From positions 1-20,262 of the forward strand of contig JBFHRB010000026.1 in NCBI GenBank assembly GCA_041591915.1: a DNA stretch of 20,262 nt. Direction: 5' to 3'. The notes under the pieces are model-generated. The model was not told the origin of the DNA. It saw nothing but the letters and a program-made list of their open reading frames with translations, and did no database searches. This document shows, piece by piece, positions 19,679-20,262 of the stretch. Numbering within the stretch: position 1 is the first letter of the stretch; the number at the start of each line of letters is the position of its first letter. A program made the position numbers and the translations under genes. The stretch is from JBFHRB01 sp041591915 (GTDB lineage Bacteria; Actinomycetota; Nitriliruptoria; Nitriliruptorales; Nitriliruptoraceae).

Positions 19679-20262
19679 ATGGCCACCCGCGAGACCGACC
19701 TGCCCCGTCCGGCCGCGACGGTGGTCGAGCGCGTGCAGGCGTGGGTGCGTGCGGCGCGCCCCGGCGCCTGGTCGACGACGGCCACCCGCATCACGGCGGT
19801 GGTGCTCTGCCTCACCGTGTTCGGGCTCGTCATGAGCTTCTCGGCATCCATCGTGGCCTCCGCGGTGGCGGGGGACCCCTTCGCGATCTTCCGCCGCCAG
19901 GTGCTCTGGGCGCTCCTCGGGCTGCTCGGGTTCGGCGCGGCAGCGAACCTCCACCACCGGGTGTGGCGACGCGCCGGCTGGTGGCTGCTCGGCGGAGCCC
20001 TCCTCGGCCTCGTCCTGGTCCTCGTGCCCGGCATCGGTCGGGAGGTCGACGGCTCGGTGCGGTGGATCGACCTCGGACCGGTCGCCATCCAGCCGAGCGA
20101 GATCGCGAAGCTCGCGACGCTGCTCTGGTTGGCGGACGTCTTCGCACGCAAGCGCGAGCTCGGCGTCGACGTGGCGGGCGACACGCGCCACATCCTCGTG
20201 CCCGCGCTCCCGCTGTTCCTGTTCCAGGCGCTCCTGCTGCTCATGGAGCCCGACCTCGGCAC
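19679..20262 (+). CDS. ftsW: Septal peptidoglycan glycosyltransferase FtsW (partial, cut by window end)
   Basis: The first 194 codons of a SEDS-family polytopic protein, continuing past the window. FtsW polymerises lipid II at the septum with FtsI. After a cytoplasmic N-terminus of about 35 residues comes a first membrane helix ending in MSFSASIVAS (52-61), then FRRQVLWALLG, more hydrophobic helices, and the SEDS motifs VDGSVRWIDLG and VAIQPSEIAKLATLLWLADV (about 134-153). The visible part ends in MEPDLGT, the start of another conserved SEDS motif. The ATG directly follows the murD TAG (TAGATG), with a G-rich ribosome site GGGGGAGGG (19666-19674). RodA is the alternative SEDS family, but position between murD and the expected murG, next to ftsI, favours FtsW. 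Confidence 0.93.
   Translation, partial: MATRETDLPRPAATVVERVQAWVRAARPGAWSTTATRITAVVLCLTVFGLVMSFSASIVASAVAGDPFAIFRRQVLWALLGLLGFGAAANLHHRVWRRAGWWLLGGALLGLVLVLVPGIGREVDGSVRWIDLGPVAIQPSEIAKLATLLWLADVFARKRELGVDVAGDTRHILVPALPLFLFQALLLLMEPDLG

Overview
The window comes from a high-GC, motile, meso-DAP-type bacterium, most likely a member of the Actinomycetota. The evidence is very strong G/C at third codon positions, frequent GTG starts, a DUF3040 membrane protein beside a TgpA/DUF58/MoxR operon next to mraZ, the mraZ-rsmH-ftsL-ftsI-murE-murF-mraY-murD-ftsW order, and a DNPR motif in MurE. Flagellar genes together with these features suggest a deep-branching actinobacterial class such as Nitriliruptoria, but this placement is an inference from gene content.

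Layout, left to right. (1) 64-438, minus: a small TfoX-N-like protein. (2) 439-805: a gene-free stretch with a striking 15-bp-stem inverted repeat. (3) 806-3569, minus: a compact flgN-flgK-flgL operon encoding the hook-filament junction proteins and their chaperone. (4) 3570-3778: a divergent promoter region. (5) 3779-4108, plus: a DUF3040 membrane protein whose stop codon overlaps the stop of the convergent tgpA-like gene. (6) 4105-8674, minus: a moxR - DUF58 - transglutaminase (TgpA-like) operon. (7) 8798-9052, minus: an 84-aa four-cysteine protein, divergent from a TetR-family regulator (9125-9772, plus) across a 72-bp gap holding an 18-bp palindrome. (8) 9773-10105: a non-coding stretch with a perfect 15-bp-arm terminator-like hairpin, a G-quadruplex motif and the mraZ promoter, overlaid by four TGGNG repeats at exact 10-bp period (the MraZ operator). 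(9) 10106 to the end, plus: the division and cell wall (dcw) cluster, mraZ, a coupled 68-aa ORF, rsmH, ftsL, ftsI, murE, murF, mraY, murD and the first part of ftsW.

The right half is one functional unit. MurE, MurF and MurD build the UDP-MurNAc-pentapeptide, MraY loads it on the lipid carrier, and FtsW/FtsI polymerise and cross-link it at the septum with FtsL. MraZ regulates the cluster and RsmH methylates 16S rRNA. Genes are mostly coupled by GTGA overlaps or abutting stop/start codons. The only sizeable internal gap, ftsI-murE, holds a perfect hairpin and a possible internal promoter.

No CRISPR array, tRNA, rRNA, insertion sequence or phage gene is visible. Most of the window is ordinary. 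The items most worth a second look are the 68-aa ORF between mraZ and rsmH, the MraZ operator architecture, the large hairpin and shared sequence words at the two ends of the flagellar operon, and the four-cysteine/TetR pair with its shared palindrome.
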